Shown here one piece after another: positions 17,754 to 27,530 of a stretch of 64,000 nt of DNA; positions within the stretch are counted from its first letter, which is position 1, and each line of letters opens with the position of its first letter. The notes beneath the pieces were generated by a model. It saw nothing but the letters and a program-made list of their open reading frames with translations. It was not told the DNA's origin and did not search any database. The translations under genes were made by a program, and so were the position numbers. This DNA comes from Sphingobium sp. EM0848. GTDB lineage: Bacteria > Pseudomonadota > Alphaproteobacteria > Sphingomonadales > Sphingomonadaceae. The stretch is from positions 1,638,001 to 1,702,000 of the forward strand of contig NZ_JABXWB010000005.1 of the NCBI RefSeq assembly GCF_013375555.1. Reading direction: 5' to 3'.

Positions 17754-18511
17754 TCACACTCAACCTCATCGGCATCGGCACGGGCAATCCCGATCATCTG
17801 ACCCGCGCCGCGATCCGGGCGATGAACGAGGCAGACCTGATCCTGCTGCCGCGCAAGGGCGATGTGAAATCCGACCTCATCGACCTGCGCCGTGCCATTT
17901 GCGCCGAGTTGCTCACGCGCCCGGTCAGGCTGGTCGAATTCGACATGCCCAGCCGAGCCGACCAGCCTGCCTATGTCGATGCGGTACTTGACTGGCACGA
18001 TGCCATCGCCGCTCTCTGGCAGGATCAGATCACCCGCCATCTGCCGCAGGGCGGAACATTGGCGCTGCTGGTCTGGGGCGATCCCTCGCTCTACGACAGC
18101 AGCCTGCGTATCGCAGAACGACTTCCGGACATGCAGGTTCAGGTCATCCCCGGCATCACCAGCATCCAGGCGCTGACCGCCGCCCACGGCATATGCCTCA
18201 ACGATCTGGCGGAACCCGTGCTCATCACCACGGGCCGCCGCCTGCGCGAAGAGGGATGGCCGGTCTGCACGAACAGCCTGGTGGTCATGCTGGACGGGCA
18301 TTGCGCCTTTCGGACGCTGCCGTCCGAGGGGGTCGATATATGGTGGGGCGCCTATCTCGGCATGCCGCAGCAGGCCATCGCCCAGGGTCCGCTCGCCATC
18401 GTCGGACCGACGATCATCGACCAGCGCGCCACGCTCCGGCAGGAGCATGGCTGGATCATGGACATTTACTTGCTGCGCCGACGCGGCCGACCCGGAGATG
18501 GCAAAGCCTGA
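17750..18511 (+). CDS. cobF: Precorrin-6A synthase (deacetylating) CobF
   Basis: CobF methylates C-1 of precorrin-5 and releases acetate, a step found in the aerobic pathway. The 253-residue protein begins with IGIGTGNPDHLTRAAIRAMN, followed by DLILLPRKGDVKSDLIDLR and WGDPSLYDSSLRIAERL, all typical of CobF. It is last in the operon (ATGA overlap with cobB). A weak inverted repeat GCCTGAG/CTCAGGC (18506-18528) at its stop could help end the transcript. Together with CobG it shows that this organism uses oxygen-dependent corrin synthesis. Confidence 0.95.
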   Translation: MITLNLIGIGTGNPDHLTRAAIRAMNEADLILLPRKGDVKSDLIDLRRAICAELLTRPVRLVEFDMPSRADQPAYVDAVLDWHDAIAALWQDQITRHLPQGGTLALLVWGDPSLYDSSLRIAERLPDMQVQVIPGITSIQALTAAHGICLNDLAEPVLITTGRRLREEGWPVCTNSLVVMLDGHCAFRTLPSEGVDIWWGAYLGMPQQAIAQGPLAIVGPTIIDQRATLRQEHGWIMDIYLLRRRGRPGDGKA

Positions 18512-18530
18512 GTGCTACCGCCTCAGGCGA

Positions 18531-18737
18531 TCACGCGACTTTGGAAACCAATTCCATGATGGGCCTGTTGACCGCCTGCCTGATGCCGTCATCCGCCTCA
18601 CCATCGGCCCGGCGGCGAAATTCCGCCGCCATCGCCTGATGCATCATGCGTGCAGAAGCGTCAGCGGTCGTCGCCGCCAACTGCTCATGCATTTTCGCCC
18701 GTTCCAGACACTCTTCACGCGTAAGAGTATTCGTCAT
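18531..18737 (-). CDS. Small hypothetical protein, 68 residues
   Basis: ATG 18737 follows AGGAG by 8 bases, which makes it a better start than the upstream in-frame codon at 18803. The 68-residue product begins MTNTLTREECLERAKMHEQL and contains ADASARMMHQAMAAEFRRRA; it should be mostly helical and soluble. I do not recognise a named family, though similar small charged proteins are common in alphaproteobacteria. It lies convergent to cobF and downstream of spoVR's 3' end, and does not clearly belong to either operon. Confidence 0.6.
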   Translation of the reverse strand: MTNTLTREECLERAKMHEQLAATTADASARMMHQAMAAEFRRRADGEADDGIRQAVNRPIMELVSKVA

Positions 18738-18876
18738 GAATCGAACTCCTGCCTTGTTCGCGAAGCCCGCAAGCCAGCTTCGCCCGCGAAAATCGGTGCA
18801 CAACTTAGCCTTTCCAATGTCCGAATGAAAATGGAATCTTCCAGGGCGGCGGTATCCGTCGATCCCCCGAACCGGC

Positions 18877-20418
18877 TCAGCGCAGCCAACCCTCCCTGGG
18901 CTGTGCGGCGTGGCTTTTCAATTCCTTACGGCTTTCGGTGTCGATTTCCTTCAGCATCACCTCATAGCCCCAGAGATTTGCCAGATTTTGCAACACCATA
19001 GCGGCATCAGCCGGATCGAGCAGGACCCCGTCGACCACGCCATGTTCGACGATCAGCTTGCGGTCCCCGACAAGATCCACGTCGACCACCTGAATATCCG
19101 GCTCCTGCCGCCCGATATCATATTCCCGCGCCAGCGCCCGCCTTATCCGCCGATAGCCGCGTTCATCATGGATGGCATCGACGCGCAGCTCCGACTCGCT
19201 TGCCCGGTCGTTGATCTTGAACAGGCGCCAATGCCGGATCATGTGCGGGCTGAGGAACTGGGACACAAAGCTTTCATCGCGGTAATTGGCCCAGATATCC
19301 TTCAGCACCTCCACCGGATCGCCTGAGCCAGCGATGTCGCCGAACCATTCCCGGTCCTCCTCGGTCGGCTCAAGGCATATCCGCTCGATATCGGACATGA
19401 TGCCGAAACCCAGCGCATAGGGATTGAAACCACCAAAATGCCCTGAATCATAAGTGGGTTGATAGACGACATTGGTATGTGACGACAGGAATTCCATGAA
19501 CGCGCCGTCGGTGATCCACCCGCGCTCATGCAGCAGCGTCATGATCCGATAATGGGTATAGGTCGCGCAGCCCTCATTCATCGCCTTGGTCTGGCGTTGC
19601 GGGTAGAAATATTGTGCGATCAGCCGGACGATGCGCAGCACTTCCCTCTGCCAGCTTTGCAGGCGCGGGCCAGTTTTCTCCAGGAAATAGAGGATATTCT
19701 CTTGCGGTAGCCCGAGCGCAGCCCGCCGTTCCTCATTGGGCACGGCGTCCGCCCGCGCTCCCACGGGCACCGTGCGCCACAGATCGTCATAGATGCGGTC
19801 ACGATAGGCCTGCCGCTCCGCCTCCCGCGCCGCCTCGCCCTTCAGATCACGCGGGCGGATGCGCGGATAGCGATGTACACCCTGGTTCATCAGCGCATGG
19901 GCGGCATCCAGAACCCGCTCGACCGCCAACTGGCCGTGGCGCTCCTCACATTCCGCGATGTATCGCTTGGCAAACTCCAGATAATCGAGAATGCCCTCGG
20001 CATCGGTCCATTGGCGGAAGACATAATTATTCTTGAAGAAATGATTGTGACCAAAGGCTGCATGCGCGATGACCAGGGTCTGCATCGTCGCGCTGTTTTC
20101 CTGCATCAGATAGTTGATGCAGGGATCGCTGTTGATGACCAGTTCATAGGCGAGTCCCCTCAGCCCCTTACGGTACATCATTTCATTGGTAACAAACTGT
20201 TTTCCGAAGGACCAATGCTTGTAGAAAAGTGGCATACCTATGGAAGAATAGGCGTCCAGCATCTGCTCCGCGCTGATGATTTCTATCTGATTGGGATAGA
20301 TATCCAGATTCATTTCCTTGAGCGCGATCGGCTCGATCGTTTCATAGATCCGGTTGATGAGCGAAAAGTCCCAATCGCTCCCGGTGAACAGCGGCGCTTT
20401 TGCGTGCTTTCCCGTCAT
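18877..20418 (-). CDS. SpoVR family protein (YcgB-like)
   Basis: This 513-residue protein matches the SpoVR/YcgB family in length and sequence, for example KHWSFGKQFVTNEMMYRKG, AHAAFGHNHFFKNNYVFRQW, NEGCATYTHYRIM and YNPYALGF-like GFNPYALGFGIM. The biochemical role is unknown; in many proteobacteria the gene is part of the stress and stationary-phase operon prkA-yeaH-ycgB. Here it is third in that order, on the minus strand, and its ATG would overlap the stop of an intact yeaH homologue as ATGA. C-terminal DUF-type tail residues end in a basic segment. Confidence 0.93.
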   Translation of the reverse strand: MTGKHAKAPLFTGSDWDFSLINRIYETIEPIALKEMNLDIYPNQIEIISAEQMLDAYSSIGMPLFYKHWSFGKQFVTNEMMYRKGLRGLAYELVINSDPCINYLMQENSATMQTLVIAHAAFGHNHFFKNNYVFRQWTDAEGILDYLEFAKRYIAECEERHGQLAVERVLDAAHALMNQGVHRYPRIRPRDLKGEAAREAERQAYRDRIYDDLWRTVPVGARADAVPNEERRAALGLPQENILYFLEKTGPRLQSWQREVLRIVRLIAQYFYPQRQTKAMNEGCATYTHYRIMTLLHERGWITDGAFMEFLSSHTNVVYQPTYDSGHFGGFNPYALGFGIMSDIERICLEPTEEDREWFGDIAGSGDPVEVLKDIWANYRDESFVSQFLSPHMIRHWRLFKINDRASESELRVDAIHDERGYRRIRRALAREYDIGRQEPDIQVVDVDLVGDRKLIVEHGVVDGVLLDPADAAMVLQNLANLWGYEVMLKEIDTESRKELKSHAAQPREGWLR

Positions 20419-21721
20419 GCAGTCCGCTCCGCCACACCCTTGCGCTGGAACAGTTCGCGGAACACGGGTAGATTTCCCGCCGGTGGTGCACCTTGCGCAT
20501 CACGAAATTGCGGCGTGCCTCCGAAACCGGGGCATAGGCCTGCCACAGACCGGTCATCGTGCCGACCGTCTCTATATCGGCAAATTCCTCCCGGCCGACC
20601 TCCAGATAGGCAACATATTGACTGATAGGCAGAATTTCGTCCTGCATCAGACTGACCACCCGGCCATTGTCCGACTGCATCGTGTCGCCATCGGAGGCCT
20701 GCGCGACGTAGATGTTCCAGTCGTCGGGCCGATAGCGTTCCTTGACCACCTCCAGCAGCTTGTCGAGCGCGCTCGACACCAGCGTGCCACCTGTGACCGT
20801 GCTGTAGAAGAAAGTCTGCTCATCGACCTCGGCCGCGCGGTCGGTATGGTGGATGAACACCACCTCAACATGCTCGTAGCAACGCGACAGGAACAGGTGC
20901 AGCAGCGCGAAGAAGCGCTTGGCGAGGTCCTTCATATGCTCGGTCATGGAACCGGAAACATCCATCAGACAGAACATCACCGCCTGCGCGACAGGCTTGG
21001 GCACCGTCTCGAAACGGCGATAGCGCAGGTCCACCGGATCTATATAGGCAATCAGATTGCGCCGCCGGATGATCGTCGATCGCTCCTCGCGCAGATTTTC
21101 CAGCAGCACCGCATCGTCGGGTCCCGGCGGTTCGCGCGCCTCGATCTCCGCAATTTCATCCTCGACCCGCTGGAGTTCGCGGCTGCTCGGCCGCCGCAGC
21201 GCCAGCCGTCGCGACATCGCTTTCTGCATCGTGCGCGGCACGGAGAGATTGGACGGGTTGCCGACAACTGAATAGCCCGCCCGTCTGATCCCGTCGACCT
21301 TTCCGCCGATCAACCGCCGCTTGGCGAGGTCGGGCAATTCCAGATCGTCCAGAAACAGCCCCAGAAACTCTTCCCGGCTCAGCACGAACTGGAAATCGTC
21401 ATTCCCCTCGCCCTGCCCGGCCTGCGACCCGGCGCCTTGCCCGCCATCGGGCCGCTTGATCCGGTCACCCTCCATATAGTCATGATTGCCGGGAAAGACG
21501 CGTTCCCGATTGCCGCCCTGCGCGGCGCGATGCAGCGTCGGCTCGTGGATGACATCTCGCTGGATCGTGACCTGGCCTTCCTTGTCCAGATCCTTGATGC
21601 TGCGGTCCTTCAGGCTGTCGCGCACGGCCTGTTGCACATAAGCCCTTGCCCTCCGCAGGAAGCGCTGCCTGTTCACCAGGCTCTTGCCTCCCGGGTTCAA
21701 ACGTCTGTCGACTATGTGCAT
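20415..21721 (-). pseudogene. YeaH/YhbH family (DUF444) protein with a 3' frameshift
   Basis: The reading frame from ATG 21721 encodes a YeaH/YhbH (DUF444) protein with a von Willebrand-like region (QAVMFCLMDVSGSMTEHMKD, metal-site type DxSxS). Near the end it reads REIYP and then leaves the family sequence. Adding one C to the CCC run (plus-strand GGG 20466-20468) restores VFRELFQRKGVAERTA and a TGA at 20417-20415 that overlaps the spoVR start as ATGA. As it stands, the frame runs 77 bases into spoVR and adds about 24 unrelated residues. It may be a sequencing error or a true mutation; only the last 15-16 residues are affected. Its kinase partner is encoded upstream. Confidence 0.85.
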
Positions 21722-21740
21722 GGGGCTCAGTTGCCCTCCA

Positions 21741-23684
21741 TCAACCGGCCTGCTTGACCCGAATATACCATTCGACAAGCCGTCTCACTTGCCGCTCAGT
21801 ATAACCCCTTTCGATCATCCGCGCGACGAATTCGTCATGCTTGCTGGCGGTATCGCCATCTTTCTTCGTCCCGAAGCTGATGACCGGCAGCAGATCCTCA
21901 ACCTGGCTGAACATCCGCTTCTCGATCACCTCGCGGATCTTCTCATAGCTGGTCCAGCTCGGGTTGCGTCCGTCATTGCTGGCCCGCATGCGCAGGGCGA
22001 ACTTCACCACCTCGTTCCGGAAATCCTTGGGATTGGCGATACCCGCGGGCTTTTCGGTCTTGGTCAGCTCCTGGTTGATGACCTCCCGGTCCAGCAACTG
22101 GCCGGTATCGGGGTCCTTGAAGTCCAAGTCCTCGATCCACGCGTCGGCATAGGCGACATAGCGATCGAAGAGATTCTGACCGTAGTCATTATAGGATTCC
22201 AGATAGGCCTTCTGAATCTCATTGCCGATGAACTCGGCATAACGTGGCGCCAGTTCGCCCTTGATGAACTCTAGATAACGGGCCTCGACCTCGGCAGGGA
22301 ACTGTTCCTGCCGCACCATGCCTTCCAGCACATACATGAGGTGCACAGGGTCGGCGGCAATCTCATTGGTGTCATGGTTGAAGGTCGCCGACAGCGCCTT
22401 GAAGGCGAAGCGGGTGGAAATGCCTGACATGCCCTCATCCACGCCCGCCGCATCGCGATATTCCTGCATGCTTTTGGCGCGCGGATCGATCTCCCGCAGC
22501 ATCTCGCCGTCATAAACACGCATCTTGGAGTAGAGATTGCTGTTCTCATGCTCGCGCAGCCGCGTCAGCACCGAAAAACGTGCCAACATGTCGAGCGTCC
22601 CCGGCGCGCAGGGCGCCTTGCTGAGATCGGATTCCCTTAGCAGCTTTTCATAAACCTGCCGCTCCTCGGTCGCCTGCAGGCTATAGGGCACCTTGATGAC
22701 ATAGATGCGGTCGATAAAGGCTTCATTATTCTTGTTGTTCTTGAAATTCGCCCATTCCGATTCATTGGAATGGGCCATGATGATCCCATTAAAGGGAATG
22801 GCGCCGATATTTTCTGTACCGATATAATTACCCTCCTGCGTCGCGGTCAGCAACGGGTGGAGCATCTTGATCGGCGCCTTGAACATCTCGACGAATTCCA
22901 GCATCCCCTGGTTCGCCCGGTTGAGGCCGCCCGAATAGCTGTAGGCGTCGGGATCGTTCTGGGAGAGCATCTCCAGCTTGCGGATGTCGACCTTGCCGAC
23001 CAGCGAGCTGATGTCCTGATTATTCTCGTCGCCCGGTTCGGTCTTGGCGATGGCGATCTGCCGCATCCGCGAGGGCATCATCTTGACGACCTTGAACTGG
23101 GAAATATCGCCGCCAAACTCGTCCAGCCGCTTGCGGCACCAGGGGCTGATCATGCCGGTCAGCCGCCGACGAGGAATCGCGTAATTCCCCTCGATAAACT
23201 CGCCATGCGTTTCTGCATCGAACAGCGCCAACGGGCTTTCGAAGATCGGGCTGATCTCCTCCCCTGCCTTCAGCACATAGATGGGATGGACTTCCATCAG
23301 CGCCTTCAGCCGCTCCGCCAGGGAGGATTTGCCGCCGCCCACTGGCCCCAGCAAATAGAGAATCTGCTTGCGCTCCTCCAATCCCTGGCTGGCATGGCGC
23401 AGGAAACTGACGATGTGCTCGATCGTCCCTTCCATGCCGTAGAAATTGGCGAAGCTGCGATAGTGCCGGATCGTCCGGTTCATGAAAATCCGGCCCAACC
23501 GCTGGTCGCGCGAGGTGTCGATGATCTGCGGCTCGCCAATCGCGGCGAGTAGCCTTTCCGGTGCCGATGCATGCATCAGCGGATCGTTGCGACATCCCAG
23601 CAGATAATCCTCGACGGACATTTCGGCCTGACGCCGGTCGTCATATTTCCGCGTGAAGCTGGAAAACAGCTCATTTTTCGTCAC
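21741..23684 (-). CDS. PrkA-type serine protein kinase (YeaG-like)
   Basis: This 647-residue protein has the PrkA layout: an AAA+-like N-terminal domain with the P-loop GPVGGGKSSLAERLK near residue 110, and a C-terminal kinase-like PrkA domain. IIMAHSNESEWANFKNNKNNEAF, split by the family's conserved core, and RKVPYSLQ-like IKVPYSLQATEE are typical. The start is GTG 23684 behind GGGAG. PrkA/YeaG proteins act in nutrient-stress responses in several proteobacteria. It is first in the prkA-yeaH-spoVR operon, with a 19-base gap to yeaH. Confidence 0.93.
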   Translation of the reverse strand: MTKNELFSSFTRKYDDRRQAEMSVEDYLLGCRNDPLMHASAPERLLAAIGEPQIIDTSRDQRLGRIFMNRTIRHYRSFANFYGMEGTIEHIVSFLRHASQGLEERKQILYLLGPVGGGKSSLAERLKALMEVHPIYVLKAGEEISPIFESPLALFDAETHGEFIEGNYAIPRRRLTGMISPWCRKRLDEFGGDISQFKVVKMMPSRMRQIAIAKTEPGDENNQDISSLVGKVDIRKLEMLSQNDPDAYSYSGGLNRANQGMLEFVEMFKAPIKMLHPLLTATQEGNYIGTENIGAIPFNGIIMAHSNESEWANFKNNKNNEAFIDRIYVIKVPYSLQATEERQVYEKLLRESDLSKAPCAPGTLDMLARFSVLTRLREHENSNLYSKMRVYDGEMLREIDPRAKSMQEYRDAAGVDEGMSGISTRFAFKALSATFNHDTNEIAADPVHLMYVLEGMVRQEQFPAEVEARYLEFIKGELAPRYAEFIGNEIQKAYLESYNDYGQNLFDRYVAYADAWIEDLDFKDPDTGQLLDREVINQELTKTEKPAGIANPKDFRNEVVKFALRMRASNDGRNPSWTSYEKIREVIEKRMFSQVEDLLPVISFGTKKDGDTASKHDEFVARMIERGYTERQVRRLVEWYIRVKQAG

Positions 23685-24030
23685 TGGCGACTCCCGCTAA
23701 AGTAGCCATGGAAATGAATATAGACCCTTATGGCCTGTAAAAACAGTGAAATAGAAAGCTGCGAAGATAAAAATCCAAAACTGTCCAAAGTTTAATCTGC
23801 AAAGTTCTGTCAAAAGAACGCACGATGCTTATCCGGCCATGCAAGAGCAGTTCCGGTTCGTGCACGACTGGCGATCATGCGGGCGACATCGTCATTGCCA
23901 CGCCGCCATCGTGCAGCATCTTCAAATCGGCGCGACGAACCCCCGCCGCGATTTGCGCATAGTGTCACCTGAAGCCGTGCGAGGAAAGGGGGTATTGGGA
24001 ACAATTGCCCCCAACCCCGCCGAACTTCCC
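23685..24030. other. Intergenic gap upstream of prkA, nothing recognised
   Basis: 346 bases lie between the prkA start and the end of the histidine kinase gene. The half next to prkA is AT-richer than its surroundings and should hold the prkA promoter; I found no convincing -35/-10 pair. A 64-codon minus-strand reading frame at 23810-24004 has no ribosome site and no family likeness, so it is not called. Confidence 0.5.
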
Positions 24031-25401
24031 TCAGGCCTTCATGTCAATGGTGGCGATCAGCCCGCCGCCGGCAGCATTCGCCAGTTTGACCGACGCCTCG
24101 AAACTCAGCGCCAGCGACCGCGCGATGGTAAGGCCGATGCCCGTCCCCGGCCGTCCGCCCGGCTGCCCGGCCGCGCCGCGGGTGAAGGGTTCGAACATCT
24201 GGTCGAGTTGATCCTGCGGAATGCCCACGCCATGGTCGCGTACGTCGATCAGCACCCGTCCGGCCTGCCGCTTGCAACGGATATCGGCGCTGCCGCCATA
24301 TTTGACCGCATTGTCCACCAGATTGGCGATGCAGCGGGTGAGGGCATTGGGCTTGACCCTTACGGTGCCGCCACAGCCGGACAGGAACCGCACCGGTGCG
24401 CCCAGATCCTGCGCATCCTCCACCATGCTGGTCAGCAGCGAATCGATGTCGATGACCGACCAGTCCTCCTGCGATTCCGTGCTGGCCGCCAGGTCCAGCC
24501 CCTCGCGCACCAGCGTCATCATCGCCTGATGATCCTGCAACAGCCGGGTGCGCAGTTCCTCATTCTCGACCAGTTCCAACCGTAGCCGCAGCCGGGTGAG
24601 CGGCGTCTGGAGGTCGTGGCTGATCGCCGCCAGCAATTGCGTCCGCTCGGCAAAACCCGCTCTGACCCGGCGCTGCATCAGGTTGAAGGTGGAAAGCGCC
24701 GCCCGCACCTCTTCTGGCCCCCGCTCGGGAATTTCCTCCGGGTCCAGCGACACGGAAAAGGCCTCTGCCGCCTGCTCCAGCCGCCGTAAGGGCTTGGCGA
24801 CGAAACGCGCGACAATGATCGCCAGCCCGGCCGAGGACAGCAGGATCAGCAACAGATAGACCGGGTTGGCAAGCGTGCTGGGCGGCTTGACCAGGCGCGG
24901 CAGATAGAGCGCCAGAGATCGCCGCTCGCCCGTGCCGTCCGTGAAGCGCACCACCCAGCAGTCCGGTCGCGGAGCGCCGATCAGGCCCGCCGCCCGATTA
25001 TCGGGGTCGGCCTTGTTGGAGGGAAAACACAGCCCCGTGGGTACCTGGCCGGCCTCCGGATCTGAATGCTCACCGAAACGCGCCTTCAACGCGCCGGCCA
25101 ACGCCAGATCGGGATCGGTCAGGGCAATGCCGCCGGGCGCGATCCTGGCCCCCATGATCCGCTTGTCGTTCAACATCGCCTCGATCCTGACCGGATCGTG
25201 GCTGAGCCGCTGGGCGATATCGGCGGCGCTCGCGACGACGCGTTGCAGGCGCCAGCGCTCGAAATCGAGATGACGGGTCTGTTCCGCGATCGCCAACGCC
25301 ACAACCGCCGCCGCCGTCATGCCAACCGTCAGCAGCAGGAAGATATGCCCCACCAGAGACCGGAAGAAATTGCGCGCGCGCGCCAGCACCGACGCGATCA
25401 T
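24031..25401 (-). CDS. Two-component sensor histidine kinase
   Basis: This 456-residue inner-membrane kinase has two membrane helices (about residues 16-40 and 180-200) around a periplasmic domain, a HAMP linker (FVAKPLRRLEQAAEAF), a dimerisation domain with the phospho-acceptor histidine in SHDLQTPLTRLRLRLE, and an ATPase domain with N-box NLVDNAVKYG, D-box VRDHGVGIP and G-box GTGIGLTIARSL. It is 18 bases downstream of the response regulator gene and forms a pair with it. The system is divergent from an RND efflux operon, so control of efflux is the likely job. The signal is unknown. Confidence 0.93.
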   Translation of the reverse strand: MIASVLARARNFFRSLVGHIFLLLTVGMTAAAVVALAIAEQTRHLDFERWRLQRVVASAADIAQRLSHDPVRIEAMLNDKRIMGARIAPGGIALTDPDLALAGALKARFGEHSDPEAGQVPTGLCFPSNKADPDNRAAGLIGAPRPDCWVVRFTDGTGERRSLALYLPRLVKPPSTLANPVYLLLILLSSAGLAIIVARFVAKPLRRLEQAAEAFSVSLDPEEIPERGPEEVRAALSTFNLMQRRVRAGFAERTQLLAAISHDLQTPLTRLRLRLELVENEELRTRLLQDHQAMMTLVREGLDLAASTESQEDWSVIDIDSLLTSMVEDAQDLGAPVRFLSGCGGTVRVKPNALTRCIANLVDNAVKYGGSADIRCKRQAGRVLIDVRDHGVGIPQDQLDQMFEPFTRGAAGQPGGRPGTGIGLTIARSLALSFEASVKLANAAGGGLIATIDMKA

Positions 25402-25419
25402 GCGCGCTTCTCTCGCCCC

Positions 25420-26139
25420 TCACTCATATGTCACCGTACTGGCCAGCACATAGCCCTCACCGCGTACCGTCAGGATCAGCCCGCCGCCCGATCCTTCGCC
25501 AAGCTTTTGCCGCAACCGGCTGACCTGCAGGTCGATGGAACGGTCGAAGGCCGCCGTCGCCCGTCTTTCAGGCACCAGCTCCTCGCGCGAGAGTACGATA
25601 TTGGGCTCCTCGATGAAGCGCGACAGCAACCGGAATTCGGCGGAGGAGAGCATGACCAGCCGGTCGTCGCTGGCGATCAGTCGGCGCTGGAACAAATCCA
25701 GCCGCCAGGGACCAAAGCGTGCGATCCGTGCCGTCTTCTGCTGCGCCATCTCCTCACCCCGCGACCGGCGCAGCAGGTTGCGGATGCGCACCAGCAATTC
25801 GCGCGGTTCGAAGGGCTTGGTCAGATAATCGTCGGCGCCCAGTTCCAGCCCAAGCACCCGATCGATGGCGCTGCCCCGCGCCGTCACCATGATGATCTGT
25901 GTAGCCTTGCCCTGCGCACGCAATTCCCGGCACAGCGACAGGCCATCGCCATCGGGCAGATTGAGGTCCAGCACGATCAGATCGATCGTCCGCGCCGCCA
26001 TGGCTGCGTGCAGTTCGCTGAGGCTGCCCGCCGCCAGCATCTCATATTGTTCCTGGGCAAGCTGACCGACGATCAGGTCCCGAATATCCTCATCATCGTC
26101 GACGACAATCACGCAGGGCGAACGGGAAAGATCGGGCAT
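25420..26139 (-). CDS. OmpR-family response regulator
   Basis: This 239-residue regulator has an N-terminal receiver domain with the acidic pocket VVDDDEDI and the phospho-acceptor aspartate in LIVLDLNLPDGDGL, then a C-terminal winged-helix DNA-binding domain (FDRSIDLQVSRLRQKLGE and TVRGEGYVLA are typical). It is encoded just before its kinase. The gap to the divergent efflux operon holds tandem AGATACA repeats at 26191-26210, suited to an OmpR-type dimer. Control of the efflux operon and of itself is therefore likely but inferred. Confidence 0.95.
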   Translation of the reverse strand: MPDLSRSPCVIVVDDDEDIRDLIVGQLAQEQYEMLAAGSLSELHAAMAARTIDLIVLDLNLPDGDGLSLCRELRAQGKATQIIMVTARGSAIDRVLGLELGADDYLTKPFEPRELLVRIRNLLRRSRGEEMAQQKTARIARFGPWRLDLFQRRLIASDDRLVMLSSAEFRLLSRFIEEPNIVLSREELVPERRATAAFDRSIDLQVSRLRQKLGEGSGGGLILTVRGEGYVLASTVTYE

Positions 26140-26190
26140 GACGCTCTTCTAACCATATTTCCCGGCCAAGTCTGCGCCTGCGGCCCGTGC

Positions 26191-26220
26191 AGATACATAA
26201 AGATACAATCCGCTACAGAC
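26191..26220. promoter_or_regulatory. Tandem direct repeats, candidate response-regulator site
   Basis: Three consecutive 10-base units share TACA at the same phase: AGATACATAA (26191-26200), AGATACAATC (26201-26210) and a weaker CGCTACAGAC (26211-26220). Direct repeats spaced by one helical turn are the usual binding pattern of OmpR-family regulators. The site lies between the divergent regulator gene and the efflux operon. Confidence 0.5.
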
Positions 26221-26386
26221 TGATCCATGGCGACAATAAGTTGCGCTATCACGCACCCTGCCAAAAGATCATGAGGACAAGGTCGGCGCCCTGCGATGGA
26301 GCCGACCTTCGCCCGGCGCGCCCTTCCCCTCCCCCTGCGCCGGGCGAAGTTTCCTTGTTTCATGATAGTGGACCCGTCAGCCGACC

Positions 26387-27517
26387 ATGTTCAGCCGCAT
26401 CCCTGCCCTTCGGACCGCTCCCGTTGCGTTTTGTGTCTTGGTCGCCGCCTGCGGCCATAAGGAAGCACCGAAAAAAGGTCCGGTCGAAGTTGGCGTGGTG
26501 ACGCTGACGACGCAGGATGTGACAGTGTCGACCGAATTGCCCGGCCGAACCGCCTCCACCATGATGTCCGATGTCCGGCCCCAGGTCGCCGGCGTTGTCC
26601 AGAAGCGCCTCTTCACCGAAGGCTCCTTCGTGAAGGCGGGACAGCCACTTTACCAGATCGATTCCTCGCTCTACCGCGCCTCCCGCGACGAGGCGCAGGC
26701 CACGCTGGCCAGCGCGCAGGCGACCGCCGCCGCTGCGCAGGCCAAGGCCAGCCGCTACCGGACACTGGGCCAAAGCGAGGCCGTCAGCGCGCAGGACCGC
26801 GACGATGTGATCGCCACCGCGCGGCAGGCCGCCGCCGCCGTGCAACAGGCCCGCGCCACGCTCCAGACGACCGGCATCAACCTCAATTTCACGCAGGTCC
26901 GTGCCCCCATCAGCGGTCGCATCGGCCGCTCCTCGGTCACGCCGGGCGCGTTGGTGACGGCCAGCCAGGCGACCGCGCTCGCCACCATCCAGCAACTCGA
27001 CCCGATCTTCGTGGACATCACCCAGTCCAGCACCAAGCTGCTGGCGCTGCGCCGCGCGCTCGCAGCGGGCAAGGCCCTGCCCGCCAGCGCCACCATCCGC
27101 CTGAAACTGGACGATGGCACCGACTATCCGTTGGAAGGCCGCATCGAATTTGCTGAACCGATTGTCGATCCCGACAGTGGCACTGTCACGCTGCGCGCCC
27201 GATTCTCCAATCCCGACAGCCTGCTGCTGCCCGGCATGTTCGTGCGCGTCGTTGCGCCGCAATCAATCGTCCCGAATGCCATCCTGGCGCCGCAACAGGG
27301 CATCAACCGCGATCCGAAGGGCAACGCCACCGCTCTGGTCGTCGACAAGGCGGGCAAGGTCGAACGCCGCGTCGTCAACGCCGCTCAGGCTGTGGGCGAC
27401 AAATGGCTGATCACCAACGGACTCCAAAAGGGCGACCGGCTGATCGTCGAAGGCACCGACAAGGTGCAGCCCGGCGACGCGGTGAAGGCCGTCCCGGTCG
27501 ATCAGGCCGCGAAGTAA
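26387..27517 (+). CDS. RND efflux periplasmic adaptor, lipoprotein
   Basis: This 376-residue membrane fusion protein links the inner-membrane pump to the outer-membrane channel. A lipoprotein signal ends in LVAACGHKE, so the cysteine is probably acylated. The usual adaptor parts follow: VEVGVVTLTTQDV, the lipoyl half-motifs around RPQVAGVVQKRLFTEGSFVKAG and VRAPISGRIGRSSVTPG, an alanine-rich helical hairpin, and the beta-barrel (LEGRIEFAEPIVDPDSGTV). It is first of three genes with pump and channel, divergent from a two-component system. It is AcrA/MexA-like; the substrate is not known. Confidence 0.94.
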   Translation: MFSRIPALRTAPVAFCVLVAACGHKEAPKKGPVEVGVVTLTTQDVTVSTELPGRTASTMMSDVRPQVAGVVQKRLFTEGSFVKAGQPLYQIDSSLYRASRDEAQATLASAQATAAAAQAKASRYRTLGQSEAVSAQDRDDVIATARQAAAAVQQARATLQTTGINLNFTQVRAPISGRIGRSSVTPGALVTASQATALATIQQLDPIFVDITQSSTKLLALRRALAAGKALPASATIRLKLDDGTDYPLEGRIEFAEPIVDPDSGTVTLRARFSNPDSLLLPGMFVRVVAPQSIVPNAILAPQQGINRDPKGNATALVVDKAGKVERRVVNAAQAVGDKWLITNGLQKGDRLIVEGTDKVQPGDAVKAVPVDQAAK

Positions 27518-27530
27518 GGGAGGCCGGACC

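Noticed and set aside
20342..20466. Extended C-terminus of the yeaH homologue as a genuine longer protein or programmed frameshift
   Set aside because: The extra residues match nothing, run antisense to no gene but through the spoVR start in another phase, and there is no standard slippery heptamer; a one-base loss explains it.
23810..24004. 64-codon minus-strand frame upstream of prkA
   Set aside because: Basic, low-complexity translation without a ribosome site or family likeness.
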